Assembly: GCA_002110485.1 (NCBI GenBank)
Contig: MOWL01000050.1
Coordinates: 1 to 64,000, forward strand
Length of the DNA: 64,000 bases
Origin: Emergomyces orientalis
Taxonomy: Eukaryota; Ascomycota; Eurotiomycetes; Onygenales; Ajellomycetaceae
Direction: 5' to 3'
Below are positions 31,196 through 43,389 of this stretch, piece by piece. Below the pieces are notes generated by a model. It was given only the letters and a program-made list of their open reading frames with translations, did not search any database and was not told where the DNA came from. The translations under genes were made by a program, and so were the position numbers. Positions within the stretch are counted from its first letter, which is position 1. Every line of letters starts with the position of its first letter.

Positions 31196-33635
31196 CTACA
31201 GATCGTCTGGACTCACCGTGCTGTGGACATGGTAGGCATGGCTCTGAAGCTCCATCTTGCTCTCGAGGACCACATCACAGCGCGGGCATCTGATCGTGTC
31301 TCCAGGCTTGATGCGCTGGAGGTGTTTCCGTCCGAGGTGCTTGGTCACCCCACCGTGGTTAGAGAATTTATCCAGACAGATGAAGCAGTAGAGTGGCCGA
31401 TGGTCCTTCATCACGGCCCCCGCTGCGATCTCCCTCTGGCTGGGAGGCGGTTGAACGTGCACCTCCACCCTGACCCTCTGAAGCACCAGGGCGGTAGGTC
31501 TCTTGTCATGCGGGAGTCGGCAAGTATCCCCCTCCTTGAAGAGGCAGTATGCCGCAACCGCGTTGATCCCCTTGGTGCGTTGAAGCATCTCGTCCCGCAG
31601 CGTCTCGCAGGGCAGCGAGAGAAGCGCCAAGATCATTTGTTGCTGCGGGGGCGGGACATTCTCATTGGTGCTCCGAGACTCACCGAATGTCTTTGAGACC
31701 TTGATCCCGGACAGCTGTCGCTTGATCTCACGCAGGGGCTTCTCGAAGTCAAATTTTTCCTGTACATCATGTAGGAGTTTGTCTCTCGCCCGCTGGCGTG
31801 CGCCTGCCAGCTCACAGCTAATCTTCTTGTGGAGCTTGTACTTGACCGTCCCCTTGTGCTTCTTCAGGGGTCGCCCAAGGCGTCTGCTGAGCAGATCGCG
31901 TTTCCGGATGAGCTCCTGGATGTGGGGCTGCTGGTTGACCGACCTCGACTGGGCCGTGGTCAGTTCCTGCGGCCGGCGCGGATTGACGGAGCGGAGCATC
32001 CGGCACGCCGCGCGCATGATATGTTCCTGCGGGTCCAGGCCCTGGACGATGGCGCGAACGTCCTTGTCCACCTTCCTGTGGAGATAGTATTTGAGGAACG
32101 TACAGGGGTCTGAGTGCTGAAAGATCAGACTGCGAACAGCTTCACTGACGTGCCCTGCACAATAGAAGATGATGAGTGATTGATGATCAGAAGCCAAGGT
32201 CTTCTCCCTGATCGGGACTTACCACTGTTATCGAGCGCCTTGCCGGCACCATACCGCAGGCTGTACGGTCGAATGATGTCGCGGAACGCAGATATCTCCC
32301 CAATCCGCCTGATCCAGGGTTTGATGGTGCCGTACGTCAGCGCGTCAATGGCGGATATCTCGATTGCTTCCAGTGTCCGCTCAGACTTCCGGAACACCGG
32401 GACATCGTTCAGGGCCGGGTCAAGGTGGAGCTCGAGCTGGTAGGTATCTTTCGGTATCTTCAGGTCGATGAGTTGTCGTGCCGAAGTGAGAACCCTCTCG
32501 CCGTCGAGAGAGGCGAATGCGCGATCGGCGAACAGAAGCCCAAGAAGAGTGACATGGGGGCTGAGGACCAGAGACGGGTCGAAGATGATCTCCGGGACTA
32601 TAAATGTGGTCCTAGATTTACAGGCGTGCGGTCAGTCACGGTTCACCAGAACAAGTCGGAGCGGACGCCTCCACGTACTCCTCCTTCGCTCCAAGGAATG
32701 TTTTGGCGAATTCAACGGTAAACTCGATCAGGATGTTATTGGGCCCGCCGTCGGGGTCCTTCAGGAGGGTGATCTTGATGTGCCGGTAGCACAGATTCAG
32801 CAACGCCTGCGGTCGATTGGCCGAGAACCCGGCTAGCTGGAAGAACAGGCAGAGCAGCATCCGTTGCCGGCCGTGACCGAACTTCTTCTTGGTGGTGGTG
32901 ATAGTCGTCTCGACGACCTTGACGAGGTCGTCCAGATAGACAACCGACTTCTTCCGGCGCCCCTTCTTGAGGTGGTACAGCCGCGCCAGTTTTGGGATCA
33001 CCTTGAACGCAAACAGGCCCCGGGTCAGTACTGTGAAACGAGACGGATCTGTCCAGGTGCTGAGAGGAATACGGGAAGGGGCAGTTGTATACATTTTTGA
33101 TCACCCTCAGCGATATTTCGCGGTCGATCTTCTTCTGCATCTCCCTCTCGTAGACTAGACGGAAGATCTTCCAGTACGTCTCTAGGGAGCTCTGGTATTT
33201 GAGCCCCTGGCGTCGTCTCCCGCCTTTGCCGCGACGTTGATTCAGCACCCAGCTGAAGAAAGTGTATAGCTTCTTTATGTCCATCCGCTGATACGTCTCC
33301 TTGGGGTCCAGCTTGACGCAGGCGCAGAATCTGCATAGCATATGAGAAACTAGAAAGATATTGCAGCCAGGACAGGGCGAGGAGAGTCCAGACACTCACT
33401 TGAACCATTCCTGCTCCATGCGGTCGAGCAGCTTCAGAGAGTTAGGCGCATATTCATCGTATTGGAGTAAGGATCCGTCCGGGTCAGTCATCATTTCCAT
33501 ATAGTACTCTGGAAGGTGCTCATCGCCCATGAGCAGACCAGCCAGATCGCGGGCGTCATTCTTGCCGTCTTCCCCGTAATCAGCTGTGTCCGTCAAGTCG
33601 GTCTCTCCGCTGGAATCGGAGGCCGTGCCATCGCT

Positions 33636-33678
<43 letters not shown>

Positions 33679-33764
33679 CAATCACCATCGTCCACATCCA
33701 CGTCCATCGTGCCTTCCTCGCTGTCGCTGTCGACGGGTGATGGTACGCGGCGTCGACGAGCCAT
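31196..33764 (-). CDS. DUF3435 tyrosine recombinase-like protein A, 753 residues
   Basis: Five exons: 33764-33400, 33330-33105, 33001-32679, 32611-32223, 32154-31196. Introns are 69, 103, 67 and 68 bp, and all phases close. Order of parts: an acidic N-terminus with a poly-Asp run coded by (CAT)n; an arm-type region (KLYTFFSWVLNQRRGKGG, SSLETYWKIFRLVYERE); a catalytic domain (FGHGRQRMLLCLFFQLAGF, NRPQALLNLCYRHI, RPYSLRYGAGKAL, FLKYYLHRKV); a coiled basic region; and two C-terminal C2H2 fingers (CFICLDKF..HLGRKH, CPRCDVVL..HAYHVH, both C-x2-C-x12-H-x4-H). A plausible tyrosine-recombinase tetrad is R260, Y421-x-x-R424 and Y458. DUF3435 includes the captain recombinases of Starship elements, but family members without cargo are also known. 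The gene is open throughout. Confidence 0.85.
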
Positions 33765-34228
33765 TCTTCGTCCCGCACAGGACCAGAGAAGGGAACGGGA
33801 AGGGATAAGGATGGAGGGGTCAGCGATGGTTAGTTGGAGGAACAGAGAGCTCGTTGGTTGTGATGGGAGGGATATGGGGAGCGGTGAGGGGTGGATGGGC
33901 GGAGGGAAGCTATAATTGCGAGGGTGACCAGATCACCTGCTGGAGAGAAGGGGGCCATGACTTTATATAGCTCCGAGACGGCCATATCTGGCCGGCGGTC
34001 TCAAGATGGGTGAAGGGTGAGTGACGTTGGAAAAGGAGCATGCAAGCGCTCATTCCCAGAGTGGGTGAGGGGATCCATTTTCCGTACCTGAACACTGGGC
34101 GTGGGAATTGAGCTTGCAGCACACGGGAGGGCGCCCACTGTGCGTGGAGCGTGGCAGTATTGGACAATCGCCGGCCTAAAGCAGCCGTCGAGCCAGTCGA
34201 TATCCGGCCTTCGGCTCGCCGTTTGAAC
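33765..34228 (-). promoter_or_regulatory. Promoter region of DUF3435 gene A
   Basis: GC-rich flank with a minus-strand CTATATAAAG at 33961-33970, about 200 bp before the ATG, and pyrimidine-rich sequence between. It ends abruptly at the AT-rich block near 34228. If gene A is a captain, an element end should lie within or near this flank. I found no convincing terminal repeat. Confidence 0.45.
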
Positions 34229-34229
34229 G

Positions 34230-36650
34230 TTTAAAGTAGTAAATTATTCAGCTCTTTCAGATAATAGATCTCTTTCTCATGATTTACTTCTTGAATTCAA
34301 TACAGACTCAGTCATCAGAAGTTGAGCTTGGCAGAATAGAACATTTCTAGCTTGATATCATGCAAAAGCATTAAATCACTTATCTGCAATAATTTTCAGA
34401 TTAATTATTTAGTTTTATTAAATAGATCTCAGTTCTTCTCTCTTGCATGATGCAGATAATAAATGATCTTCTTCAGATTCTCATCTCTTTTTTTCAATTG
34501 TTGAATATGCATATATATCAAATCAGCACGGGATTGCACTGTCTGCCAGAGAAGTATTTGTCAAGTTGAAACATCAAGCTTTATTGAAAGAATAGCATCA
34601 TAGTCATATTACAGGTGGAACAGGGTTTCATCAGTAGATTGTCAAATGGTGACACAATCTGCTCATAGCACAGAATGGAAATGATTAACTCAGTTTCTTT
34701 CATCTGCAGCTAGCTTTGAAAGTGCATTGAATATCGGGCAGTGACTGTGTTCAACCATGCCATTAGCCTTCACATTGTATGATGAGATAATTATTTAATT
34801 AATATAATATTTAACAGTGAGAATCTTAGTTCATTTTTAATTATTCAGTCTGTTATCACACACTAATTTCTGAAAGCAGCTGTGTCAGTAAATGATATTT
34901 TTATAGATGAATTGCATCACATTCTCAGCTATTCTATGAGTGAGAGAGTGATCTTTCATTCAATCAGTGAGATTATTTTAAGTAATAACAGTACATTACT
35001 TGTCTTGATTCTTCAGAAACTTGACAACATCAATACACCACTTGTTTCATAGATAATTGCAGCTTGTTGAATATAGTGATTCTTTCAAGCAAGTGCCATT
35101 TCTCAGCTGACATACTGTGCAGCTTTTGTAATAATTCTTGACAGCTTTTCAGATATCTTTCTATCAATATCACTGTGTGATCTTGTGGTTTGTGATCTTG
35201 CAGTCTTTATAATCAGGTTCATCATGTATCTGAGTGATAATATTCTTTTGCTCAGATAAGTTATCAACCACACATCTCAGAGGAATTCCCTTGCCTGATC
35301 ATTGAAATAGATGTTGACCTTGAATGATATATCAAAGTGCATGCTTGCGCTATTTAGAAAAGATGGAATGTGGTATATCATTCAGCTGTTTCATGATGAT
35401 GAGAAACCCTGCAATTGATTCACTGCAATCAGAATAATCAGGCAAAAGAACATGCACACCTGATGACTCAGAAGCATCCATGCTGCTGACATCAAAATCA
35501 GAAACTGTCAAAGATGCAATACTAATATAGTTGAGTTCTGTATCTATGAAATCATTGATATCTTGATTCTCAGAAACCTCACCCTTAGCAGAAGATTGAC
35601 AAGATAGCCCATCTGCAGCAGTATACTTTTAATCAGACACATGTCAAACTTCAAAATCAAACATCTGAATCCAGGCAAGCCAGCCAGTAACAAGAGCATC
35701 AGACAGATCAGTGACAGATTGATTGAGCTGTGTCACTAGAGTCTTCACATTGGTTTTCAGAATAAAGTGAACATTATACAGATAATAACAGCATTTCTTT
35801 AATATCTTGAGCACAGTGCAGCATTCTCGCTTTTCTGCATCATATTTTGCTTCAGTGGGGCTCCAGATTCTGTTCTTATATCAGCAAGAGTGTAGCTTTT
35901 CATTCAATTTATTCTGTTGGCTGAGCGTTCCACCTCATTCTTCAAGACAGGCATCTGTGGCCATCACGATATCACCAGCATCTTCAGAATAATCAATGCA
36001 GCAAAGTGCAGGGACAGTTGTCAGAGCATTCTTTAAAATTGTCATTGTATTCACTTGTTCAAGATCTCAGATAAAAGGAATGTTCTTCTTGAATAGAATA
36101 TAGATAGATATAGAAATGATAGTGAAATTCAGAATCCATATTCTATAGTAAATACAAATATCTAAGAAAGCTCAGGCATTTGTGACATCTGTCAGATTCA
36201 GTCACTCAATGATTTTGAAAATTTCCACAGCTTCAGAGCATCTGCTGTCAGCATTCACAACATATCTGACTAGAATTATACTGAAGCAGGTGAATTCTGA
36301 CTTTTCAATCTGAATACATGTGTTCACAAGTTCTATGCTGATGAGAGTGGTATCTAAGTTTTACAGATATTTCAGAATAAATTTCTGAATATCTGATATC
36401 ACTTCTTTATTATTGTAATGTGTCCGCGGGCCTTTCACATCAATATCATTCATAAAATTGTCTGCTTGATGTGGTATGTTCAATCAAAGAATATGTGTCA
36501 TGATTCAGCAGAACTGCAGAATAGAATTTGTCACATCTTGTGACAGTGCTGTCTGACAAAGTAACTCAATCAGAGTAAGAAAAGCTGTCATATCTCAGCT
36601 GTCTTCATGTAAAGAAATTCATCATGCTCATTATCTTCATTCCTGTGAAA
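34230..36650 (-). pseudogene. Ty3/gypsy pol relic (RT, RNase H, integrase)
   Basis: Minus-strand translation with interruptions shows, in order: an RT C-terminal part (NTCIQIEKSEFTCFS, YYRIWILNF), RNase H (SPTEAKYDAEKRECCTVLKI, VTDLSDALVTGWLAWI), the integrase zinc region (SCTVCQL), then integrase and its tail (KANGMVEHSHCPIFNALSKL, SVL-stop-ADCVTI, QSTDETLFHL). Stops interrupt it often and several are TGA where gypsy proteins carry Trp. The start of pol and gag are missing, cut near 36650 by the unmutated island. Confidence 0.7.
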
Positions 36651-37290
36651 TCCTCAGCAAACGCGTCCACACTAGATGAAATATATGTATCATGAATAGT
36701 GTTACAAACCTAAGAAAACACCCTGCATGAATCAAAGGAAAACCATTGGGTAAGAACAGACCTAACGGAAGAGGCTGATGGAGACTAGCAACAGAATGGC
36801 AGAACTTGTCCCCGGCACGACAGAGACCACGTGACCAATAGCAATGATAGCCATGATAGCATCGTGCTATCAAAAGCTATCAGAGCTATTGATACACAAG
36901 TAGCCATGATAGCTGTCTGCTATCATTGCTACCAGATCTACCAGAAGATTTCATCATGTATATAAACACACTCATTACTCTTAGAATCAGAGAAGCTTAT
37001 CTTCTTGATCATGATTAACTTCAGATTCTCTTATACCACTCTATCTTCCAAATATTCTACTTAGTTATAATCATAGCTTTGATTCCCTTAGGATACCCTC
37101 TCATACCTTAGCTGTATTACTTTCTACAGCACATTGAAACTATGCAAACCCTTGCTGGAGCTATTCTTACCTATTCACCTAAGTAAGCCTAGATAGTGGC
37201 ACCTACCCTTTCCTCTAGTCATCAAGCACGATAAGGCACCTTAATAGGCCCAACCTTACCTACTTAACGGTTTTTTTTTTTTTTTTTTTT
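36651..37290. repeat. Island of normal composition, LTR-like
   Basis: Unlike its surroundings this stretch contains CG and CC. It starts near TGTTACAAACCTAAG (36701), has a plus-strand TATATAAACACAC at about 36958, short repeated AGCCATGATAGC motifs, and ends at a T-run of about 25 bases (37266-37291). It may be a solo LTR inserted after the mutations of the block. The ends are uncertain. Confidence 0.35.
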
Positions 37291-37949
37291 TCTTTCTTCC
37301 ATTAAGGCATATGCAATCAGTGATTATGATGCCCACCTAGTATTACTAGGATTTATCATGTAAACTATATCTAAATACATGTAACTTCTTGTCACTTGTC
37401 ATTACAGTAATTCCAGCCCAGAATAAGAGACACATTCAAAAATAAAAGATGATACAATTTAATACTAAGACATTTTTTTAAAAATAAACTCAAAGTTGAA
37501 GATAATACAAAGAAAATTAAAAGAATGAACTAACATAGAAAATTTCTCAAAGAATATTTATAATAAATTGATTTAAATTATATTTATTATATATCTAGTT
37601 GTTGTTTTTTTCTTGTTGCAATATCTGTTATTATTATTATTATTCTTCAATTATAGATATATATGCAGTCAGAGACTATGATATCTACCTGAGACTCAAA
37701 GAGTCTCAGGATTTTTCTAACTTTAACACTAATTACTATACATTTTTTCTTCAAACAAATAGCACTTGCAATACTTGAATTCCAGTCCAGAATAGTCAGC
37801 AAATTGATTTTTCTTTTTTTTATTTATTTATTTATAAATATCTTTGAAGATTATTTATATTCTCTTTTTTTCATATAATTTTCAAGTGATTACAAAGAAA
37901 ATAAATTAATGATAGACAAAATAACTCATGACATGAATACAAAGGAAAT
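37291..37949. other. AT-rich LINE 3' ends, no gene
   Basis: Two related segments, near 37305-37440 and 37665-37800, share TGCA[AG]TCAG, CAGTCCAGAATA-like words and AT-rich tails. They look like two LINE 3' UTRs, one inserted into or beside the other, with (ATT)n near 37630-37645. Confidence 0.35.
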
Positions 37950-39026
37950 AAAAGACAGACTCTAACACAAAAGAAATAGTGAGATATTATATAATATCTA
38001 GCAGTTTTTATAAAGAATATTTCAGATTCTCATTCATTTATATTTTCATCTTTGAAATAGAATTGATTTCTAGTAGCTATTTGAGTTTCATTGAGAAAAT
38101 CAATTAAATATTGACTGCCTATTTCAGTTGAAAATAGTAGTTTCATATTCATTTCTCTCAGCTTATATTTATATCTCAGTTCAGCTCTAAGTTCTTGATT
38201 TAATAAGCAATTCATTAAGATATGTTCTGGGTCTTCAAGAGAGTCACAATATTCACAATTTTCACTTTCAATATCAGATATTCTTTTCAAATAAGATTTG
38301 AAATAGCCATGACCTAGTTTTAATTGAATGATTGAGGAGAAAAGCTTCTTCTTGCACTTAATAGAGCATGATTTTCATTTAGATTTAGTTTCAAATCTAA
38401 GATAGTGAGGACTTTTTCTTTGTTTTTCCCATATTTTATGCCATTTTTCTAAGCAATTCTCTTTTATCTTTCTTTTAATAAAAGATCATGAAACTATTTT
38501 TGAACTTGCAATATTTAGTTCTGTTTCTTTCTTTGCTGCTTCATCAGCAAGCTCATTTCCATGTATATTTATATGAGCAGGAACCCAGCTCAGATATATC
38601 TTTGTCTTATATTTTAATTGAATTCTTTTGCATATCTTTAGAATTACTTCTATATTCATTTGACCATTATGAATTTCATTTTTTTGAATTCTTTTCAAAG
38701 CTGCTTGACTATCTGAAAAAATCCATGCTTCTTTCATATCTTTTCTTTTTGAAGCTTTTATTTCTATCAGTTTAAAAGCTTTCATAATAGCATATAATTC
38801 AGCATCAAATACTTCACATTCATTTTCAATATTTCATGAATCTGATGTATATTTGTAATTATCTTCTGTATATGCTATTTCAGCTTCTAGGCCTTTATTT
38901 TCATTCATTGAACCATCTGAATAGATTAGAATTGACTTTTTAAAATCAATTTTCTCTATTATTCTTTTATGATTCTCAGCTTCTTCTGGTTTTGATAATG
39001 CGCTGATAAAATTTGTAAAAGTTAAA
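37950..39026 (-). pseudogene. LINE relic: RNase H and C-terminal Cys/His motif
   Basis: Minus-strand reading gives RNase H with AWIFSDSQAALKRIQ and IYLSWVPAHINIHGNELADE (38486-38785), then a C-terminal CEYCDSLEDPEHILMNC motif (38030-38290). Both are typical of the 3' end of Tad/I-type fungal LINE ORF2. The sequence is strongly AT-shifted and lacks its RT. It differs from the LINE at 39680-44857, which has no RNase H. Confidence 0.65.
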
Positions 39027-39679
39027 GTGTTTTTCTTGATTTAGCTCTGAGTAAATAAATCAAGAAAATCTTGTATAAATTCACATTCTTTTTCTTTTTA
39101 TTTCAGTGATTGATTTAGTTTTTGAAAATAATCTTAACTTCAAGCTGCATACTTGATATGTGGGGAGAACTTTAGAATATTGAATATTTCTGAATAGTTT
39201 TTATCAATTTCTCTGTAAAAAATTGATTTATTTTTTTTTTGTCAGTCTTTCTTTCAAAAACTGTCATTTCAATTGAATAATTTACTATTTATTGAAATCA
39301 ATTCTTTTCTCTTCATTTTATAGCACAAGAAAGAAGTCTGTGAAGATTTAATTAATTTATCTCTAAAAATCAATATCAGTTTATTAGATTCTGTTGAAAA
39401 ATCTAATCTAGATACTATTTCTAGTAGAAAAAATAGCAAAAATCTGAGAATACTATTTAATTTGACTAATTATTTAATATATTCAAAGAAATCATGAATA
39501 ACTCATCTCAATCTGTGAACATGATGACTTCATGCAAAAATAGAAATAATTTCATAGAAACTGTTTCTGAAATTGAGATTTTGAAGAAAAGAAAAAAAGA
39601 AGAAATAGACAGACATAAAATAGATAAAGTGAAAAATCTACAAAAAATAGCTGATAAGCTATATAAACAGTGCCTGTAT
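39027..39679 (+). pseudogene. 5' part of an older plus-strand LINE, split by insertion
   Basis: The leader 39027-39440 recurs at 48186-48590. An ORF starts at 39494 (MNNSSQSVNMMTSCKNRNNF) and runs to KLYKQCLY, where the minus-strand LINE is inserted. The same frame resumes at 44858 (KQCLYEENEEILL). Confidence 0.65.
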
Positions 39680-39984
39680 TATTATTATTATTATTATTTC
39701 TACACCACTTAATCACAAGGATATGTGGGGCTCTGCTTAATATACAAAGTAAGGAAAACTCTGTGACAGACATGATCTGTTACTGAACTAAAAACTCTCT
39801 GATCTTCAGATCTATTTCACTCTTTAACATCTTCAAAATACTGTGAAGCAGTCACAGCTGCTCTTAGAGAAAGAAATATCTCACATCAAAAAGAAAGACA
39901 AGATCACTCACAACTACTCTCAGTAATGAATATTCAATATAGAAAATCTCTCACTGAAAGTGTCTGTCACTCTTCATGTCTTCG

Positions 39985-42900
39985 CCTGCCCTGCCTCTCA
40001 CTCAGAGCTTTGGCCAGAGTGAACTGTCCAAGAATACCCTGTTTCAATCATCATGTGGTCAATCTGCACAGTCTCTCTGCTGTGTTCAACAGCCATCTCT
40101 TATCCACTCTTCCTTCGTGTTCCAACTCCGCTTGCTCTGCGCTGAACTGTGTGCAGTGCATCATCACATGAAGCACAGTTTCATGCTCATATCCACATGG
40201 GCACTCTGGTGTGGGAAAATCTGGCACTTTTCTTCTATGTAAAAATGCTGCCAGGCCTGTCTTGCCTGTGTGTAGTTGAACTATTAGTGAGCTTCAAGCC
40301 TTGCTCAGGCCCTCATGCCACTTTAGCTGCTTGATGTCTGGGGGTCTGCCAAACAGTTCTCTTCATGGTGTAGTGCGTGCTCTCCAAATGTTATGCCATC
40401 TAATTACTGGTTCCTTCCATACTTATCTTTTGAAAAATTAATCAGTTAGATGATTTAACTGACTCTCTCTCTCTCTGTACTGTTTTGCTTCTCTCACTCA
40501 CTGCACACTCCATTCCTGCTGCATTTTTACTGAATGCAGCACAGTTTTCACTGGTACCACATGTCTGCTTTCTTTACACTGAAGTCTGGTTCTGATCTGT
40601 GCACATGCTTGCTGTATCTGTTTCATGACTCCTGTTTCTCTAAGCCGCTCAGTTGCTTTAGCCACCATTCCATCAAGATACACACTTATTGGCAGTGTAA
40701 ATGTTTCAGCTTCCAGTGAGGTGATTGATGTTGCTTTATAGACTTCTGCTATGATGTGCAGATATTCATTTTGAATCTTCTCCAGACCTTTTAACAGCTG
40801 GCGCTGTTGTCGAGGCTCTTGTTGAGTTGCCTGCAGTTGATGCCATGCCAGCGTGCCATATGTGATAGCTGGCCTGATCACAGCATTGTAGACTCTACGG
40901 GCTTGCTGAAGAGGGAGGCCTCATGTTGACTGTGTGATCTGTGTGAGAGCTTCTATTTGCAATTTTGATCTGTCTATAACTCTGTTTATATGACCTCATC
41001 ATCTCAGCTTGGAATCAAGCCATACTTCTAGCACCTGCATTTCCTTCTGTGGTGGTATTTCTCGCTGTGGTAGTTGTAGTGGCTGTTCCAGATTAAACCT
41101 TGTGCGTGCTTGAGTGAAGTGCATAAGTTCATACTTTTATGATGTGAAGATTGCTTCATGTCTGTCCACTCAATGTGCACATTCAGCATGCACTTGTGCT
41201 AGTTGTGCGCAGTTTGTCTCAGTGGAGTCACCGTAAGCCAGAATATTGATATCATCCACAAATCCTATGCAGCTGACTGACTTGTTGTGTGATGAGCAGA
41301 TGCGCAGCAGCTCCTCATTATAAAAAAGAAATAGAATGAGTGATAGTGATGATCTCTGTGAAATACCTGTGTTCACACTGAAGGTCTCTGTCTTCTGCTC
41401 ATCAAATACTAGTGTGGCCCTGCAATCTTGCATGAATGAATCAACCCATTCAGTCAGATGTCTGAGTAGTTCTTTCATTTTAAGAATGTGAATCAGGCGT
41501 CTTCTGAGCACTCTGTCATATGCTCCAGAGATATCCAGTGATAACACTGATGACACTGCTCTCTGCTTCTCCCATACTGTGCGAATTTGTGCTAGCAGTA
41601 GTGCAAGTTCTGTCTCAGTGGAGCGCCCACTGCGTGCCCCCATCTGTTGAGCTGGCAACATTTCATGACTCTTCATGAGATGTCTTATTTCTCTTGCTGT
41701 TGCAGTCTCAATGATTTTTCCTACAGTGTCTAGCAGTGCTATAGGTCTCCAAGCTTTAGCTTCACTGTAGTCTTTCTTGCCTGGCTTTTTAAGCATCACT
41801 GTGCGCGCTGTCTTGAATGCCTGTGAATAGTGCTCCCATTGCCAGCAGGCTCAGATGAGCTCAGTCATTGCTGTGATGAAGTTCAGCCCTAGTATTTTAA
41901 GAAATTGATTGGGAATGCCATTAGCACCTGATGTCTTGTCATTTGACAATCTGACTATAATTATTGTCATGATCTTCTCTGTGATTTCTAGTGTGTCACT
42001 CACACTTTGTGATTGAATATCTCTCTGCATATTCATCTCACTGACTGATAGTGGCTCAGGAAAGAATCTCTCACACAGCAGTTCAGCCTTGTCCTGAAAC
42101 ACAGATGTCAAAGACTCAGGCATATCTAAAGTGCTAGATGCTTTCTTAAGTGGTGATAATCTTGCAGATTGCTTGAACTCATGAGTGCATGTGCACTCTC
42201 ACTTGACTAGCTTTCAGAGCAGCTTAGAGTCAGTGCCTGCACTGTTCATTAGATCATGAAAGTTTGCAGTCTTTGCAAGCTTTATTTCTCTGTTGTGCTT
42301 GTTTCATGCTCTTTTTCTCTCATTTTCAGTGCTGTGAGTGCTTCTCATTACTTACTTGTATTCACTGACAGCTTCTGCTATCTCTTTTGATCACTATGAG
42401 TGGCTTTTCTCACAGACATGAGTGTGTTTAGCATGTTTATCTGCCAGTGTGCTGATGAACTTGCTGAGATAGTTCACATATTCATCAATCTCTGCTGTTG
42501 AGATGAAGATTCTGCAGCATCTAAGATTCAGATAATTCTGCTGTAGCAGCTGTGAGTTCACTCTTTGCCAGTTGCATCTCTCTCTCAATCTGACAGGCAC
42601 ATTGATAGCAAGTCTGGTAATCACTGATAGATGATCTGATGCCATGTCTATCTCATGTGTCACTCAGCATTCTAACACCCCTTCATTCAGGTTTTCTGAC
42701 ACAAAGATCAGGTTCAGAGTTGTTCCAGTACTACCACAGTTCTGCCATGTGATCGCACCCTGTGATGTTATCAGTTGTAAGTTGAGAGCATTCATCTGTG
42801 CTATAAGCTTTCATGCCAGTTCAAAATCATGTCTCACACGCTCCCCTCCCCAGCTTGAGTGATGTACATTGAAGTCTTCTAGCATCATCATCTCTGCTTG

Positions 42901-43377
42901 TTGCACAGGTGTCTCATGATTACATGCTTGTGTACTTGTCTCCTGGTTCTGCATCTGTAGCAACGCCTCTGCCTCTTCCATCACCATCTGTAGTTGCAGA
43001 ATGGGGGAGTCCTCGGGCACCATTGTGTAGCTGCCTGGCGGGGTGGCATAGACATTGAGTATTAGCACCGGGCCCTTTGCTGTGATGATAGTTAACAGTA
43101 TCATGTATCTTGTTACTGCTCTAACCTTCCCTGTCTCTGCTGCCAGTCTTTTGTTGATGAGAAACCCCACTCTAGCCTCCTTATTTTGCATGCCTGTCTG
43201 CCAAAAACCACAGTTGATTAGACATGTTGTGCCACTGCCAGCTCTCTCGTGCATCCATGGCTCTTGTAGTGCAATAATATCATAGTTTAATGCCATTTTG
43301 AGCTTGACCAGCAACGCGTTCATCACTTTACTTGAGTTATGCACATTGTATTGTAGTATTTGAAGTTGTTCACTCAT
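39985..43377 (-). pseudogene. LINE ORF2: endonuclease and reverse transcriptase, many nonsense codons
   Basis: ATG at 43377 overlaps the ORF1 end. The endonuclease has LQILQYNVHNS, IIALQEPWMHE and EDFNVHHSSWGG. The RT has AWRPIALLDTVGKIIE, SVLSLDISGAYDRV and GFVDDINILAYGD (active-site VDD kept). The thumb has IRPAITYGTLAWHQ. The C-terminus has CPCGYEHETVLHVMMHC. There is no RNase H. All these pieces lie in one reading frame over more than 3 kb, with no frameshift. I count 14 TGA and 5 TAA/TAG interruptions, many at positions where related LINEs carry Trp (for example before VDRHEA and before GLPLQQARRVY). Confidence 0.75.
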
Positions 43378-43389
43378 TGTTCACCTGTA

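Noticed and set aside
33516..33915. Plus-strand ORFs with poly-Ile or poly-Ser
   Set aside because: They are antisense to the poly-Asp microsatellite in DUF3435 gene A.
39985..43377. TGA recoded as tryptophan
   Set aside because: Roughly as many TGG remain as TGA, TAA/TAG also occur, and broken host genes show the same change. Mutation is the simpler cause.
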